Positions 7,934 through 15,527 of a stretch of 64,000 nucleotides of DNA are shown here, in pieces. The notes under the pieces are model-generated. The model was given only the letters and a program-made list of their open reading frames with translations. It searched no databases and had not been told where the DNA came from. The position numbers and the translations under genes are program-made. The first letter of the stretch is position 1; every line of letters begins with the position of its first letter. Source of the DNA: UBA952 sp044361535 (GTDB lineage: Bacteria; Bacteroidota; Bacteroidia; Flavobacteriales_D; Crocinitomicaceae); NCBI GenBank assembly GCA_044361535.1, contig JBIKIQ010000007.1, positions 79,800 to 143,799 on the forward strand, in the 5' to 3' direction.

Positions 7934-8398
7934 TTAGAAAGCAACAATTCCCCATTTTCCATCAACTAATTCAAGTCGAATATTCTCATCTCTTTTAGAG
8001 AATTTCACTTTTACAGTAGCAACATTTCCTTCTATTTTCTCTTCTAAAACCTTTGCTCCTAAACAAAATTCTTGAAATTCTTTCAAGTCCTTTTCTTTCA
8101 TTTCTTTTTTAACAATCATTTGAAATTCTTTTTCGCAATTAATTGAAAAACATTGACTTAATTTTTCCGCGTCTTGTTGTTGGCTGCTGTTGATAAATGA
8201 TTCAACTGCTTTTGTTGGAGAACTTAAATCCATAGAACTTGTGTCTAAATCCTTGGTTGATTCTGATGATTTTACTTCTGTCTGATTCGAAGAAGTATTA
8301 TCCGATGCGGCATTACCTGTATCCTTGTTTTCTTCTCCACAAGAAACGATTGTAGTGCATAGCAAAATAAACGCGGTGCTAATTTTTAAGATTTTCAT
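7934..8398 (-). CDS. Lipoprotein with DUF4878-like domain
   Basis: I start the gene at the ATG at 8398, which gives a clean lipoprotein signal (MKILKISTAFILLCTTIVSC, lipobox cysteine at residue 20). The longer frame to 8464 would place another hydrophobic segment in front. The 154-residue product has a Ser/Thr/Asn-rich linker (about 26-60) and then a small NTF2/DUF4878-like domain. That domain has SPTKAVESFINSSQQQDAEKL, a middle KEMKEKDLKEFQEF segment, and an ending LELVDGKWGIVAF, typical of such stress-related lipoproteins. It is probably anchored in the outer membrane. The precise role is unknown. Confidence 0.75.
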   Translation of the reverse strand: MKILKISTAFILLCTTIVSCGEENKDTGNAASDNTSSNQTEVKSSESTKDLDTSSMDLSSPTKAVESFINSSQQQDAEKLSQCFSINCEKEFQMIVKKEMKEKDLKEFQEFCLGAKVLEEKIEGNVATVKVKFSKRDENIRLELVDGKWGIVAF

Positions 8399-8483
8399 TC
8401 TATTAACTATTATAATTTCATTAAATATAATAAAAAGTATAAAAAAAAAATACTTTTTTGACATGTTTGATAAATTGAATCGA

Positions 8484-8491
8484 TATATTTG
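8484..8491 (+). promoter_or_regulatory. Putative -7 promoter element
   Basis: TATATTTG matches TAnnTTTG and lies 15 bases upstream of the ATG at 8507. A TTTG at 8457-8460 is 23 bases upstream, a little far for a -33 element. Confidence 0.4.
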
Positions 8492-8506
8492 ATTAAAATT
8501 ACTACC

Positions 8507-8902
8507 ATGAAAAAAATCTTTTTATCCGCCATCGTATTTGTACTTTTTAGTTTTGAATTGAATGCGCAAACGCCATCAGAGACTTTATTAGATAATTTTG
8601 CTCAAGAAAGCGCAACTATTGTTTGTAATTGCATTAATAATACATTTTCAAGTTTTGAGGAAATGGCAGATGAAACCGGTGAAAAATGGGTTGAATTTGA
8701 GACATGTATGACAGCCTCAGAAGAAGATATGAATCTTAAGTATGGTGCTTTAGAAAATGATCCAAATTATTCTGATGCTGTATTTAATCAACTCATGCTT
8801 GAGAAACTTGGTCAAATGCCAGGATGTGAATTGGCCTATACTGTGATGCAATTGGGTATGAGTGAATCAACTGAAACGGAAGAATCAGGAGGGAATAAAT
8901 AA
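8507..8902 (+). CDS. Small exported protein, hypothetical
   Basis: The ATG at 8507 gives a signal peptide MKKIFLSAIVFVLFSFELNAQ with cleavage after NAQ. The 131-residue precursor yields an acidic mature protein of about 110 residues, with three cysteines in the segment IVCNCINNTFSSF and ETCMTAS and one more in MPGCEL. These could make disulfides in the periplasm. It resembles small Flavobacteriales secreted proteins with a 'CxC...C...C' pattern and no known function. A weak hairpin terminator follows. I do not recognise a named domain. Confidence 0.7.
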   Translation: MKKIFLSAIVFVLFSFELNAQTPSETLLDNFAQESATIVCNCINNTFSSFEEMADETGEKWVEFETCMTASEEDMNLKYGALENDPNYSDAVFNQLMLEKLGQMPGCELAYTVMQLGMSESTETEESGGNK

Positions 8903-8910
8903 AATGATGC

Positions 8911-8944
8911 AAAAATCTTAATCGTTAATAGGTTAATGATTTTT
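8911..8944. terminator. Possible intrinsic terminator between convergent genes
   Basis: AAAAATC-TTAA pairs with TTAA-T-GATTTTT around an 11-base loop, with one bulged T. The stem is AT-rich and weak, but its position between two convergent genes and the flanking A/T runs support a terminator. Confidence 0.45.
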
Positions 8945-8986
8945 GAGGATATTTTGTCCGGCCTAATAAATAAGCTCATAACATTC

Positions 8987-9886
8987 TTACAAGGCTCCTT
9001 CTTTTAAAGAATAAGGAGATAAATAGGTTTCAGTAATTCCAAGTTTATCAATTACCCATTTTGTTTTTACAGCGGCATAAGGTGCCATCTTTTTTCGAAT
9101 TGGGACAATCCATGGATTGATATCTCGTTCAGCTTGTGTGGAATAAACTAGACCATCTAATTCGGAATTGAAACTTGAAAATGGTAATTCTATGGCAGCA
9201 TCTAATGAGGGAATTGTCGTATTGTGAATTAATTCGTAAAAGGTTTCAAAACTTCCTGAAGCGCCAATGAGGCGTGAAACCTGAAGTTTATCAAAAAATC
9301 CATTTGCCTGTTCTTCTAACCATTGATTTAATTCCAAGACTTGTTTGGGTTTAAACGGATCATCGCAACTAAAAAGTTGAAGCATTCGAGAAACGCCTAT
9401 ATTTAAACTTACTTTTGCTTGAATCCCTTCTGAATCAACCAATATAAATTCAGTGCTTCCACCACCAATATCCATTATTAATGACGGTATAGAAAAATCA
9501 ATTGTCTTTTCAACCCCTTTATATATAAAGTCGGCTTCTTCATCTCCGGAGATGACAAGAATTTGAATTCCAACCACATTTTTTATTCTTTCGACAAATT
9601 CAAGTTGATTTTTTGCATCACGAATAGCACTTGTTCCAATTGCTCTTATTTCTGAAACACCAAATGATTCAGAAATAATTCTAAATTTCGTAAGGGCTAT
9701 TTCTGCACGTTTGTAAGCATCCTCGGTTATGACTTTCTGATTGATGCCACCCATGCCTAGTGCAACACCATCTTTTTCTGTATGAATTCTACGCCATTTT
9801 CCTTCAATCCACTCTGCAATTAATAAATTGAAGGTGTTTGTTCCTAAATCAATTACTGCTTTTCGAATTACTTTTGTCGCATCCAT
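8987..9886 (-). CDS. Ppx/GppA family phosphatase
   Basis: The 299-residue cytosolic protein belongs to the ASKHA superfamily. It degrades polyphosphate or hydrolyses pppGpp. The N-terminal phosphate-1 motif IDLGTNTFNLLIAEW (about 12-26) and the phosphate-2 motif MDIGGGSTEFILV (about 139-151) are intact, as are the GxSRMLQ-like and GASGSFET segments. It is the short two-domain form, lacking the C-terminal HD domain of E. coli Ppx. It overlaps the upstream ABC permease gene by 19 bases on the same strand, so it is probably transcribed with that exporter. Substrate preference cannot be decided from sequence. Confidence 0.88.
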   Translation of the reverse strand: MDATKVIRKAVIDLGTNTFNLLIAEWIEGKWRRIHTEKDGVALGMGGINQKVITEDAYKRAEIALTKFRIISESFGVSEIRAIGTSAIRDAKNQLEFVERIKNVVGIQILVISGDEEADFIYKGVEKTIDFSIPSLIMDIGGGSTEFILVDSEGIQAKVSLNIGVSRMLQLFSCDDPFKPKQVLELNQWLEEQANGFFDKLQVSRLIGASGSFETFYELIHNTTIPSLDAAIELPFSSFNSELDGLVYSTQAERDINPWIVPIRKKMAPYAAVKTKWVIDKLGITETYLSPYSLKEGAL

Positions 9887-11187
9887 TTGATAATATGTTT
9901 AAAGGATACCCTATGACCAAATGCTAAAATACCATTTTTGAATATTTTAGCAGCAAATTGAATGGCTAAAATTGAAGAAACTACGAGAATTAGTATAGAA
10001 ATTACAAGTGTATATGATTCTCCAATATCAAGTCCTTGTGCTATTTTAACCATTGCAACCATCGGCGAGGTAAAAGGAATATAATACAGGTAATTAACGA
10101 TTGCACTATCAGGAAATTCAACACTGATATAACCGGCGTAAATAGAAATTCCAAATAACCCAATTAAAGGAATAATGTATTGTTGACCGTCACTTTCTGA
10201 ACCCGAACTAGCACCAATTACTGCAAAGAAAGCCGCATAAAATAGGTATCCAAGTGTAAAAAACAGAAGAAAAACAGGTATCATTACTCCATAGTTTATT
10301 CTTTCATAAACGAGTTCAACCACTTTATTGAGATAAAGTAAATTTGTTTCCGTTTCACCTTGAGAATTGATTACGTTACCTACTTGATTAGCCGCATCAT
10401 AAATATTTAATGCAAATTGCTCTCTCAGAAAATAAAGTCCTATTGCAATAAATATAAACCAAATGAAAAATTGAATAAAAGCAACGATTCCCAAGCCAAT
10501 AATTTTTCCTAACATCATTTCTGTCGATTTAACAGAGGCTAAAATAACCTCCACAATTCGATTGCTTTTATCTCGGGTCGTACTTCTCAGAATAGTCATT
10601 CCAAATAGAAAAATAAATACCATCGTTAACAAACCAAATGTAAATCCTGACCATCCTGCCAAATGATCTTCCTCTTGCCTTGGATCGTAAACATTGCGAA
10701 AGGCCAAGTTTATTGGTTGTTTGATTTTTTTGTAATCAGACATACTAATTTTTGAAGTCTCATTAACCATCACCTCTTCGATGCGTCTTTCCAGTTGAGC
10801 CCTTATTCCAATTTGTCTCTCAACTGAGGGTTTTGATCGGTACCATACGAAGCAGGTTTTATTTTCTAATACTTTGTGATTGACATCCAACAAGGCATCG
10901 TATTGTTGGAATTCAGGTTTTGTTCTAAAATCTTCAAAACTGATATATTCTTTCGAAAATTGATAATTAACACTTCCATTTTTTTGCGAATGGAGAATGC
11001 CTTCTAGTATATTACCTTCATCTGAAACAAGTAGTTTTATTCGGTCTTTTCCTTCATCCCCCGCCTTAAAAAGAAAAAATAGGGTCAGAATAAGTATACA
11101 CGGGCCAATAAATAAAAAGAGAAGAAAAAACTTGGAACTAAATCTTTCCTTTATTTCACGTTTTGCAATTATCCAACTATTTTTCAT
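9868..11187 (-). CDS. ABC-2 type transporter permease (NatB-like)
   Basis: The 439-residue protein has one N-terminal membrane helix (about 20-42), a large extracytoplasmic domain (about 45-175), and then five or six membrane helices. This is the ABC2_membrane_3/NatB arrangement. The sequence SWIIAKREIKERFSSKFF at the N-terminus and the cytosolic loop RSTTRDKSNRIVEVILASVK before the second helix block are typical. It forms an exporter with the ATPase encoded upstream, whose stop overlaps its start by 11 bases. Sodium export is known for one NatAB member, but the substrate here is unknown. It shares a 19-base overlap with the following phosphatase gene. Confidence 0.88.
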   Translation of the reverse strand: MKNSWIIAKREIKERFSSKFFLLFLFIGPCILILTLFFLFKAGDEGKDRIKLLVSDEGNILEGILHSQKNGSVNYQFSKEYISFEDFRTKPEFQQYDALLDVNHKVLENKTCFVWYRSKPSVERQIGIRAQLERRIEEVMVNETSKISMSDYKKIKQPINLAFRNVYDPRQEEDHLAGWSGFTFGLLTMVFIFLFGMTILRSTTRDKSNRIVEVILASVKSTEMMLGKIIGLGIVAFIQFFIWFIFIAIGLYFLREQFALNIYDAANQVGNVINSQGETETNLLYLNKVVELVYERINYGVMIPVFLLFFTLGYLFYAAFFAVIGASSGSESDGQQYIIPLIGLFGISIYAGYISVEFPDSAIVNYLYYIPFTSPMVAMVKIAQGLDIGESYTLVISILILVVSSILAIQFAAKIFKNGILAFGHRVSFKHIIKWMRQK

Positions 11188-12124
11188 CGGTTATATTTTG
11201 AATGGTATCATCGGATTGAACATTGTTTAAGAAAACATCGTGCATACTCGGCATAACTTCCCATGCTGCTTCTAATTTTACTTGACCCATAAGTGATTTC
11301 AAAAGATCTTCAAATTCGGCAGAAGAACGCATGGCAACGATAGCCTCAAAGCGGTTGGAACTTAATTCTTTTTTGTCTATTAATTCAAAATCTGTCCACA
11401 AAGCATTAACGAAAGCAATCATATTGCCTTGAAAACGGAGCGCATAATGGCCTTTTTTGATAGAATCACGAAGGTTAATAACTTCGCCTTCACACATTTT
11501 TTTTGATTGATGAATGATAGCAGCTCGATCACAAATCTCCTCTACACTTTTCATATTATGAGTAGAAAGTAAAATTGTTTTCCCTTTATCTTTCATTTCC
11601 TTGAGTATGGTTAAAATCAACTCTACATTTATCGGGTCAAATCCACTTAAGGGCTCGTCAAGAATTAACAGTTTTGGTTCGTGAAGAATTGTTCCTAAAA
11701 ACTGAACTTTTTGAGCCATTCCCTTTGAAAGTTCTTCTATTCGTTTGTTCTTCCAAGAGTAAATCTCCAATTTTTCAAGCCATGATTCACTTTTTTTTCG
11801 AGCTTCATTTTTAGTAAGTCCACGCAATTGTCCGAGAAAAATAAGATGGTCAAGAACTTTCATGGTACGATACAAACCTCGCTCTTCAGGCAGATAACCT
11901 ATTGACGCTAAATGTCTTTGACTTAAGGGCTCATTGTCAAAATAAATTTGTCCAGAATCGGATTGAATTATTTGATTTATTATCCGTATCAGTGTTGTTT
12001 TTCCAGCACCATTTGGACCTAAAAGACCAAAGATTTCGCCTTTGCATATTTCTAAAGAAACATCATCAAGTGCGAGTTTCCCTTGAAAAGACTTCGAAAT
12101 ATTTTCAATTTTTAATAAATTCAC
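11177..12124 (-). CDS. ABC transporter ATP-binding protein (NatA-like)
   Basis: The 315-residue ATPase begins with GTG. It has Walker A GPNGAGKTT (about 35-43), the signature ELSKGMAQKV in place of LSGGQ, and Walker B LLILDEPLSGFDP followed by the H-loop in LLSTHNMKSVEE. A C-terminal region of about 90 residues after position 220 is the DUF4162-like extension common in NatA/CcmA-type ATPases. It pairs with the permease directly downstream (11-base overlap). A TATTTTTG promoter element sits 14 bases upstream of the GTG, so this gene probably opens the operon ATPase-permease-phosphatase. Confidence 0.92.
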   Translation of the reverse strand: MNLLKIENISKSFQGKLALDDVSLEICKGEIFGLLGPNGAGKTTLIRIINQIIQSDSGQIYFDNEPLSQRHLASIGYLPEERGLYRTMKVLDHLIFLGQLRGLTKNEARKKSESWLEKLEIYSWKNKRIEELSKGMAQKVQFLGTILHEPKLLILDEPLSGFDPINVELILTILKEMKDKGKTILLSTHNMKSVEEICDRAAIIHQSKKMCEGEVINLRDSIKKGHYALRFQGNMIAFVNALWTDFELIDKKELSSNRFEAIVAMRSSAEFEDLLKSLMGQVKLEAAWEVMPSMHDVFLNNVQSDDTIQNITDEK

Positions 12125-12138
12125 GTTCTCATTTTTAT

Positions 12139-12146
12139 CAAAAATA
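12139..12146 (-). promoter_or_regulatory. Putative -7 promoter element for the NatAB-like operon
   Basis: The minus strand reads TATTTTTG, 14 bases upstream of the GTG start. No well-spaced TTTG is seen further upstream. Confidence 0.4.
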
Positions 12147-12250
12147 GCTAGAATTAACTTTGTTTATTTTGCTTGTTGGTGAATGTATTAACAAGAGACT
12201 TTTAAAAGAACTAATTCATAGGCAATTAATTCATTTCCGATAATTTGAAT

Positions 12251-12258
12251 TATTTTTG
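12251..12258 (+). promoter_or_regulatory. Putative -7 promoter element upstream of the phosphoribosyltransferase gene
   Basis: TATTTTTG matches TAnnTTTG and lies 19 bases before the ATG at 12278. The -33 region is not clear. Confidence 0.35.
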
Positions 12259-12277
12259 ACAAATTAAATCACCCTAT

Positions 12278-12772
12278 ATGCAAAGCATATTATCACATCT
12301 TCAAGTAGATCAAAAAATTACACGTCTCGCACATCAAATCATTGAAAATTGCCACAATGAGCAAGAAATTTTTCTTGGAGGCATATGTGGAAATGGAATT
12401 TTACTAGCAGAAAAATTAAAGACAATTATTGAAAGTGAATCTGAACTCACAACGGTTGTATTTGAAATTAACTTAGACAAAATTGACCCACTGGCTCACG
12501 CGATTTCCTTGTCTATTCACGAAGAGAAATTGGAAAACGCCTTTGTTATCTTAATTGACGATGTTATAAACTCAGGAGTTACGATGCAATATGCTTTAAA
12601 GAAAATACTTCAAAAACCCACCAAGGCAATTAAAACAGTAGTTCTCATTGATCGCATGCATCGAAGATACCCGATAAAGGCAGATTTTGTTGGAATGAGT
12701 CTTTCGACAACATTAAAGGAACGTGTAGAGGTTTATCTTGAACCTAACTCTTATAAAGCAATACTGGTATGA
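12278..12772 (+). CDS. PyrR-like type I phosphoribosyltransferase
   Basis: The 164-residue protein has the PRPP-binding loop VILIDDVINSGVTM (about 90-103), the type I phosphoribosyltransferase signature. The following LIDRMHRRYPIKADFVG closely parallels the conserved region of PyrR (a 'VDRGHRELPIRADYVG' type sequence). It may therefore be a uracil phosphoribosyltransferase or a PyrR-type nucleotide sensor, but no pyrimidine genes or pyr attenuator are visible nearby. Its stop overlaps the ATG of murQ (ATGA), an unusual partnership. The evidence supports the fold well, the substrate less so. Confidence 0.8.
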   Translation: MQSILSHLQVDQKITRLAHQIIENCHNEQEIFLGGICGNGILLAEKLKTIIESESELTTVVFEINLDKIDPLAHAISLSIHEEKLENAFVILIDDVINSGVTMQYALKKILQKPTKAIKTVVLIDRMHRRYPIKADFVGMSLSTTLKERVEVYLEPNSYKAILV

Positions 12773-13578
12773 TCAATCGAATTACCGAATCTGATTCTCT
12801 TCATAACAATTTAGAGAAAATGTCAACTTTGGAATTACTTCATGGAATAAATCACGAAGATCAAAAGGTAGCATTGGCTGTGGAAAAAATAATTCCTGAA
12901 ATCAGCAATTTTGTTGAACAAGCTGGCGAAAGAATGATAGATGGAGGACGACTTTTTTACCTAGGTGCTGGAACAAGTGGTCGACTGGGAATTGTTGATG
13001 CAAGCGAATGTCCACCAACATTTGGAGTTGAACACGGACTTGTGGTTGGTATTATAGCCGGTGGGGATCAAGCAATCCGCAAGGCTGTTGAATTTGCCGA
13101 GGATGATGAGGAACAGGGATGGAAAGATTTGAATGAGTTTTCTTTAAAACAAAATGATATTATAGTTGGAATAGCAGCCTCTGGTTCAACGCCTTATGTA
13201 CTTAGTGCAATTGAAAAGGCAAATGAATCTGGGAATTTGACGGCAGGAATTACATGCAATCCGGGTAGTCCGCTTGATGTACTAGCACAACATGCCTTAG
13301 TCGCAGAGGTTGGACCTGAATTTGTTACAGGAAGTACGAGAATGAAATCAGGAACAGCTCAGAAACTTATCTTGAATATGATTTCCACCAGTTTAATGAT
13401 AAAACTTGGTCGTGTTAAAGGGAATAAAATGGTTGATATGCAGTTGAGCAATAATAAATTAATTGATCGTGGCACTCGCATGATTATGAATGAGTTAAGA
13501 ATAGATCAAAATACAGCAGCTCAGCTCCTTGAAAAGTTTGGATCAGTTCGTAAAGCTGTCGAATCCTACCGGAAGTAA
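12769..13578 (+). CDS. murQ: N-acetylmuramic acid 6-phosphate etherase
   Basis: MurQ cleaves the lactyl ether of MurNAc-6-phosphate to GlcNAc-6-phosphate and D-lactate in peptidoglycan recycling. The 269-residue protein has the SIS domain with GAGTSGRLGIVDASECPPTFG (about 67-87), the IAASGSTPYVLSA phosphate-binding loop, and the ending motif VTGSTRMKSGTAQKLILNM. The conserved glutamate in DASECPPTFG is present. It is slightly shorter than E. coli MurQ (298 residues). It is coupled to the phosphoribosyltransferase gene by a four-base overlap. No MurNAc kinase (anmK) or transporter lies next to it. Confidence 0.93.
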   Translation: MINRITESDSLHNNLEKMSTLELLHGINHEDQKVALAVEKIIPEISNFVEQAGERMIDGGRLFYLGAGTSGRLGIVDASECPPTFGVEHGLVVGIIAGGDQAIRKAVEFAEDDEEQGWKDLNEFSLKQNDIIVGIAASGSTPYVLSAIEKANESGNLTAGITCNPGSPLDVLAQHALVAEVGPEFVTGSTRMKSGTAQKLILNMISTSLMIKLGRVKGNKMVDMQLSNNKLIDRGTRMIMNELRIDQNTAAQLLEKFGSVRKAVESYRK

Positions 13579-13642
13579 TTTAACCATTTAAAGTTTATTG
13601 AATCATTAATCGTCAGTAGAATTTCTCAATTTAAATTTCTTG

Positions 13643-13658
13643 CTTGCAAGGTTGCAAG
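13643..13658. repeat. Inverted/direct repeat upstream of the vWA cassette
   Basis: CTTGCAA-GG-TTGCAAG is a perfect inverted repeat with two central bases. Within it TTGCAAGG is also repeated in tandem (13644-13651 and 13652-13659). It lies about 60 bases before the vWA start codon in an otherwise AT-rich stretch, so it could be an operator. The loop is too short and there is no T-run to make it a terminator. Confidence 0.45.
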
Positions 13659-13719
13659 GATTTTCCTCCTCGATAAATACGTGGCAATTTTACATCATTA
13701 ACGATTAAAAATTTATGCC

Positions 13720-14376
13720 ATGAACAAAAAAACAATTTATCAGATGATTGTAGATCAAAGTGGATCTATGACAGGTTCGGAATCTCAAGTAATTGAGGGT
13801 TTTAACGGACAATTAAAATCAATTCAAACTATTCAAAAAGAATTCCCCAATCAGGAATTGGTTATGGGCCTGCGTTTTTTTAATTCACAAGTTGACCGAA
13901 ATGCAATTCCCTTCAATAATGTCAACACTATTGCTGCTTTGAATCGAGAGCTTTATCGACCTGATGGTGGTACGGCATTACTTGATGCAATTGGGAAGTC
14001 AATTTATGACATCAAAACACAATTTGGTCATGAGATTGAAGAAAATCAAGCTTCTGTAGTTTTAATTATTATTACCGACGGGTATGAAAATGCTTCACGA
14101 TTTTATACATATGGAGACATTCAGCGAATGGTCAAAGAACTTGAAGCTACTGAAAAATGGAATTTCACCTTTATGGGTGCAGATTTAGACGCTATGTCAG
14201 TCTCACAAAACATGGGATTCAATAAGGATAGTTATCTTTCCTTTAGTAAAGATAAATATGCTGAGGTAAATAATTCCTATTTTGATGCTGCGGCACGTGA
14301 TTATGCGGAGAAAAAGAGTAGTGGAACATCCAGTAAAGGATTTTTTTCTATCTTTAATAAAAAAGATTTACGTTAA
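13720..14376 (+). CDS. Free-standing von Willebrand factor A domain protein
   Basis: The 218-residue protein is essentially one vWA domain without signal peptide or membrane helix, so it is cytosolic. The MIDAS metal site is complete: DQSGSM (about 12-17), the threonine in GGTALLDAIG (about 87-96), and the aspartate in IITDGYE (about 124-130). This argues for metal-dependent protein binding. The C-terminus (about 195-218) is Lys/Ser-rich and ends SIFNKKDLR. Its stop overlaps the ATG of the next gene by one base (TAATG), so the two products are probably made in fixed ratio. It is unrelated to the membrane BatA/BatB proteins of this window. I do not recognise a described system with this pair. 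Confidence 0.85.
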   Translation: MNKKTIYQMIVDQSGSMTGSESQVIEGFNGQLKSIQTIQKEFPNQELVMGLRFFNSQVDRNAIPFNNVNTIAALNRELYRPDGGTALLDAIGKSIYDIKTQFGHEIEENQASVVLIIITDGYENASRFYTYGDIQRMVKELEATEKWNFTFMGADLDAMSVSQNMGFNKDSYLSFSKDKYAEVNNSYFDAAARDYAEKKSSGTSSKGFFSIFNKKDLR

Positions 14377-15527
14377 TGAGAGTTCATCTTGTACGATCAA
14401 AGGAATATTCAGCGCATTCGTTCCAATCAGTTTTGCATTTATTGAACCAATTCAGAGGGCCAGTAGAATTTCTGGCCTCTGAATCATTATCAGAAATTAA
14501 TAATGCCATAGAGGTCGAAATTGCCGATAAGGAAACTTTTGAGAAAAAAGATATTCCACCTTCTCATTTTTTTGAGGCCAATTACAGTCGTGAAATGCCT
14601 AAATTATCTATACAATTCCCACTTAAAACGCAACAAGCATCATGGGGTAATTTGTTTGAGAAATGTACTGAATATCGAATTGTAAATGGAATTCCTCAAA
14701 ACGAACTTATCATTTTATTGACTGATATCGGAAATGAATTTAATTGGTTTGGTAGTATTGATTCCGATATGAGAAGCGTATTTATTCATACTTCGGATTG
14801 GCAGTATTATTTTCATGGATTACACGAGCGATTTCCAATAGCGTATGAAATTGTTAGTTGGATATTTCGAATCATTATGTTTGATAATCGATTGGAGATA
14901 AAAACCTCCATGCATAGTGAGTCGAGAGGTTGTTTGATGGATTTTTGTGAGGATAAAAAGCAAATTGTTTTTAAAATGCGGACGGCTGATTTCTGTTCTG
15001 ATTGTTTTCAAATTTTAGAAAAAACATCTGTAGATCAACGTATTATTCATCAATTATTAGATGGCCTTGAAGGAATTCGAAAGAACTTTTTGAGTGTTGA
15101 GAGATCTAATTATTTAAATAGTCCAAGAAAAATAAAAATTAAAGGATTTACACATACGATTATAATCCCGGATTTTGGAGATATAGAAATTCCATTGAAT
15201 CCCAAGCAAAAGGCTATATATCTTTTTTTTCTTAAACATTCAGAAGGTGTTCGCATTGTTGATTTGATTGATCATCGTAAGGAGATTTCAATCTACTATC
15301 ATCGATTTTCAACCTTTGGCACCTTGGAGGAGATTGAAAAATCTTTAGATATCCTTTTAGATCCAACAAACAATAATATTAATGAAATACTTTCTAAAAT
15401 AAAAAGTACATTCGTTAAAGTACTTGGCCAACGATTAGCAGAACATTATGTGATTTCAGGAAATAGAGGTGAAAGGTATAAAATTAAATTAAGTCCTGAT
15501 TTAATTGACTTTGAATCGTCTATTTAA
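14376..15527 (+). CDS. Hypothetical protein, two-domain, partner of the vWA protein
   Basis: The 383-residue cytosolic protein has no signal peptide. Its N-terminal half (about 100-220) includes ILLTDIGNEFNWFG, FIHTSDWQYY and a cysteine cluster: SRGCLMDFC, then after some 15 residues DFCSDCF, giving C-x4-C...C-x2-C, which could bind zinc. The C-terminal part (from about 265) contains IPLNPKQKAIYLFFLKHSEGV and ends in ERYKIKL, with a winged-helix-like alternation of helices and strands. From memory both segments recur in Bacteroidetes proteins of unknown function, but I cannot name the families. It is coupled to the vWA gene by a one-base overlap and overlaps the convergent OmpA gene by eight bases. 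Confidence 0.75.
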   Translation: MRVHLVRSKEYSAHSFQSVLHLLNQFRGPVEFLASESLSEINNAIEVEIADKETFEKKDIPPSHFFEANYSREMPKLSIQFPLKTQQASWGNLFEKCTEYRIVNGIPQNELIILLTDIGNEFNWFGSIDSDMRSVFIHTSDWQYYFHGLHERFPIAYEIVSWIFRIIMFDNRLEIKTSMHSESRGCLMDFCEDKKQIVFKMRTADFCSDCFQILEKTSVDQRIIHQLLDGLEGIRKNFLSVERSNYLNSPRKIKIKGFTHTIIIPDFGDIEIPLNPKQKAIYLFFLKHSEGVRIVDLIDHRKEISIYYHRFSTFGTLEEIEKSLDILLDPTNNNINEILSKIKSTFVKVLGQRLAEHYVISGNRGERYKIKLSPDLIDFESSI

